Positions 31,474 through 33,416 of a DNA stretch of 33,416 nucleotides are shown here, piece after piece; position 1 is the first letter of the stretch; each line of letters begins with the position of its first letter. The position numbers and the translations under genes are program-made. Source of the stretch: an uncultured bacterium (lineage in GTDB: Bacteria; Cyanobacteriota; Vampirovibrionia; Gastranaerophilales; Gastranaerophilaceae). The stretch lies in contig CACZSN010000018.1 in the NCBI GenBank assembly GCA_902783835.1, forward strand, positions 1 through 33,416, read 5' to 3'. The notes under the pieces were generated by a model. That model did no database searches. It saw only the letters and a program-made list of their open reading frames with translations, and was not told the origin of the DNA.

Positions 31474-32532
31474 CTATAAAATCTGCCATGTACCGGTTTT
31501 GTCAGAGCCGATTCTAATCAACTTATTGTTTTTCTTTAATTTTTGAATGGCTCTTTCTATACTTCTTGTCGATTTCCCCAATTTGTCAGCCATTTCTTTT
31601 ATTGTTATATTGTTATTTTCTTTTATAAGAGCGAAAACTTTATCTTCTGTTTTTACTCCGACATTTTTAAGGTTTACTCCGTCATTTTCCTGTTTTACTC
31701 CGTCATTTTCACCTTCGACAGATATTATCAAATATTTACTGTCAAGGTCATTAGCTCCCTGAAAAAGCATATTTTCAAAAAACCTGTTTAGAAACTCTTT
31801 AGTGTACGATATTCCTCTTTTTAAGTTTTGGTAATTTGCTCTAACAAGTGCATCTCTGAAATATTTGGAATTTTGTTCAAAAAAGTCATTATTAACATCA
31901 AAGCCCATAGTCTTTAAATATTTAATAGTAAATACAGCAACTGTTCTTGTATTACCTTCAGCAAAAGGATGAATTTGCCATATTCCGGATATAAATTCTG
32001 CTATATGTTCAATCTTTTCTTTCAGATTTAACTCTTTATAAGAAAATTTCTTTTCTCTGTCAAAATCATAATCTAAAGTCTCTTTAATATCCAGAAAAGA
32101 GCCATAATAAACTGTATCACCGAGTAATACTGTTTCTTTTTTAGTAATGTTATAATCTCTTATCTTGCCTGCTATTTTAGGCAAAACATCACTAAATAAT
32201 CTTTTATGTATTGAAAATAGTGTAGCAGGGGAGAAAGTAAAAGATGTTTCAGATAATATTTCTGCAATATGCATTGCAACCTTATCTGCTTGTTCCGTTC
32301 CAAAATTCTGTTTTTTACCTTCTTCTGTTTTGTAGTATGAGTTAATTTTTTCTTTTACAGCGCTACTGTCAATCTTACCCTCAATATTTTCTTTGGCAGT
32401 TTCGATGAGATACTTTGATGGTGTTAAGTCGTCAACTTTTTGCAAACCGATAGCAACTGCCCAATTTTCAGCCTTTTGTCTTTGAGTGGGTTCACTTTGC
32501 TTTTTGTATTCTTCAAACTCATTGAAATTCAT
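31474..32532 (-). CDS. Fic family protein with C-terminal winged helix
   Basis: Fic proteins usually transfer AMP to Tyr/Ser/Thr of a target. 352 residues: N-terminal region (about 1-85), Fic core (about 95-230) with HPFAEGNTRT (H188, F190, E192, N194, R196), and a C-terminal winged helix (about 300-352, ITIKEMADKLGKSTRSIERAI). The canonical second Arg of HxFx(D/E)GNxRxxR is Ala here (residue 199), as in some HPF.EGNTRT subfamilies. A SxxxE motif (SSAVKE, 56-61) in the N-terminal region could be the inhibitory helix, but the G/N after E is K, so self-inhibition is uncertain. A repetitive linker (NDGVK, NDGVN, NVGVK) precedes the winged helix. No partner antitoxin is seen. It is convergent with the TPR gene. 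Confidence 0.88.
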   Translation of the reverse strand: MNFNEFEEYKKQSEPTQRQKAENWAVAIGLQKVDDLTPSKYLIETAKENIEGKIDSSAVKEKINSYYKTEEGKKQNFGTEQADKVAMHIAEILSETSFTFSPATLFSIHKRLFSDVLPKIAGKIRDYNITKKETVLLGDTVYYGSFLDIKETLDYDFDREKKFSYKELNLKEKIEHIAEFISGIWQIHPFAEGNTRTVAVFTIKYLKTMGFDVNNDFFEQNSKYFRDALVRANYQNLKRGISYTKEFLNRFFENMLFQGANDLDSKYLIISVEGENDGVKQENDGVNLKNVGVKTEDKVFALIKENNNITIKEMADKLGKSTRSIERAIQKLKKNNKLIRIGSDKTGTWQIL

Positions 32533-33015
32533 TTGAGCAACTTTCTTTTCGGTTAATTCTGCTCTTACTATTATATCAAAAAACCGTACTTAAATGTAAA
32601 TGTTAAGGATAATTTTTCATCACTTACTCGTGCCCGTCATAAATCTTGAATCTGCCATATTAGCCAATGTCCTTTCAAAACACCGTATCGTAACCTTCTC
32701 AAAATTCAATTTTTCGTATTTATTGAATAAACATAAGTTGTATCGGGCATGTTGTAACAATGAAAGCCATATTAATATAAATAGTCTTATTAAAAAAAAT
32801 ACTTGCATTAAATAAAAGAATTTACACAGAAAAGAAATGTCATTTTCCTCAAAGAGAAAGTAAAATCGATGTTTGAGATTAATTTGGTATCGTAATTACT
32901 CGACTTGTTTGGCTATAAAAATTTCTTTAATATTGGTCTGTAAACATTGAATATCTATTGATTGCACCATTGAAAGATTCTTTTGGTTGCTAATTTATCT
33001 GCAACTTAGATATAA
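32533..33015. other. About 480 bases without a convincing gene
   Basis: Short ORFs on both strands (about 60-70 codons) have no ribosome site or family-like sequence. The region is AT-rich with scattered small repeats. It could contain the right end of the integrative element or decayed genes. I see no RNA gene, terminator or att-like copy of the tRNA-Asp end. Confidence 0.5.
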
Positions 33016-33416
33016 GAAGTTTATCAAGTTCGTTTAGGTATTACTTTATGTAATTCATTACATAGTTTCGATAATGCTTTATCGGGATCAACGTACGCTA
33101 AAGATGAAATTTCTGCTGCTAAAATTGGAGATAAACATCCATACATTCTCACATTTCTGACAATCTGCTTTACTAATTGTGTGCTAAATATTATTTATTT
33201 CCATTTTGACACAGTAGAGAGTAAACTAAGTATTACTTCCTTTAATCAATTAGTAGATTCATTGAATATAGCAACAAATAACATTTCTCAAGTGTTTATT
33301 GGAGAAAAGGTAAAGTGTTCAGTATTTATTTTGCCTCCTGAAGATGGTTCATTTAAATCTAAATTTTGTATTTTCCTTGCTGGTGCAGCTTTATCTGGAC
33401 CTATTGGAAATTACAG
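33016..33416 (+). CDS. Open reading frame leaving the window, unknown
   Basis: The frame opens after TAA 33013-33015 and stays open for 133 codons to the window edge. The translation (GITLCNSLHSFDNALSG, then SKLSITSFNQLVDSLNI, then IGEKVKCSVFILPPEDGS and FLAGAALSGPIGNY) looks like real protein with a mix of hydrophobic and charged stretches, not random. There is no ATG or GTG near the opening. The first usable start is a TTG well inside, so the 5' end is probably decayed or truncated. No family recognised; the rest lies outside the window. Confidence 0.45.

Noticed and set aside
22536..32600. Search for a second copy of the tRNA-Asp 3' end as attR
   Set aside because: No convincing direct repeat of the tRNA end was found by eye; large serine recombinases need only a short core, so absence is not evidence against integration.
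32600..32815. 71-codon plus ORF and 62-codon minus ORF after the Fic gene
   Set aside because: No ribosome site and no family-like sequence; probably chance in AT-rich DNA.

Overview
The window looks like a chromosomal piece of an AT-rich, Gram-negative-type bacterium. An outer-membrane autotransporter barrel, secreted TonB-C proteins, an LCP protein and a cyanobacterial/Firmicutes-type methionine gamma-lyase-like protein occur together. My best guess is a gut Gastranaerophilales (Melainabacteria/Vampirovibrionia) genome. That is inference from protein style, not a marker-gene placement. The standard code fits: TGA ends the PEBP gene and the zinc-ribbon gene, and Trp is written TGG.

Layout. 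1-7.8 kb: 5' part of argS (-), rlmH, a repeat-containing acidic protein, a decayed maa-rbsD pair, tRNA-Arg, a GT2-like membrane glycosyltransferase with a Cys-rich tail, a ClC transporter with CBS domains, a zinc-ribbon protein and a tiny membrane protein. 7.8-9.2 kb: an SGNH-type membrane protein and tRNA-Phe with a broken partial copy upstream. 9.2-11.03 kb: one end of a Mu-like transposon (repeated end sites, an Imm32-like small gene, a MuA-type transposase cut short). 11.03-14.5 kb: a graveyard of fragments (response regulator, HlyD adaptor, autotransporter, MFS transporter) joined at abrupt breakpoints.

14.6-22.4 kb is ordinary core genome: a low-complexity His/Asn/Gly/Trp protein, trpS, a tight minus-strand operon (LCP, nitroreductase, mazG, PEBP, aminotransferase) and a methionine gamma-lyase-like gene. 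At 22.5 kb tRNA-Asp is the junction of an integrative element. A large serine recombinase runs into the tRNA and lies in an operon with a 51-residue ORF and a II/X-type rolling-circle replication initiator. A gene of unknown function, a small regulator and a phage/plasmid-type small protein follow, the last two divergent across an operator-rich gap.

27.8-33.4 kb is accessory: a resolvase fragment joined to a TonB-C-like fragment, two secreted TonB-C-like proteins, a TPR protein, a convergent Fic protein, about 480 bases with no gene seen, and an open frame leaving the window. The right end of the integrative element was not located. The most unusual features are three near-complete reading frames each broken by one in-frame TGA, the mosaic of fragment junctions, the serine recombinase/II-X replicator element, and the secreted TonB-C/TPR cluster.
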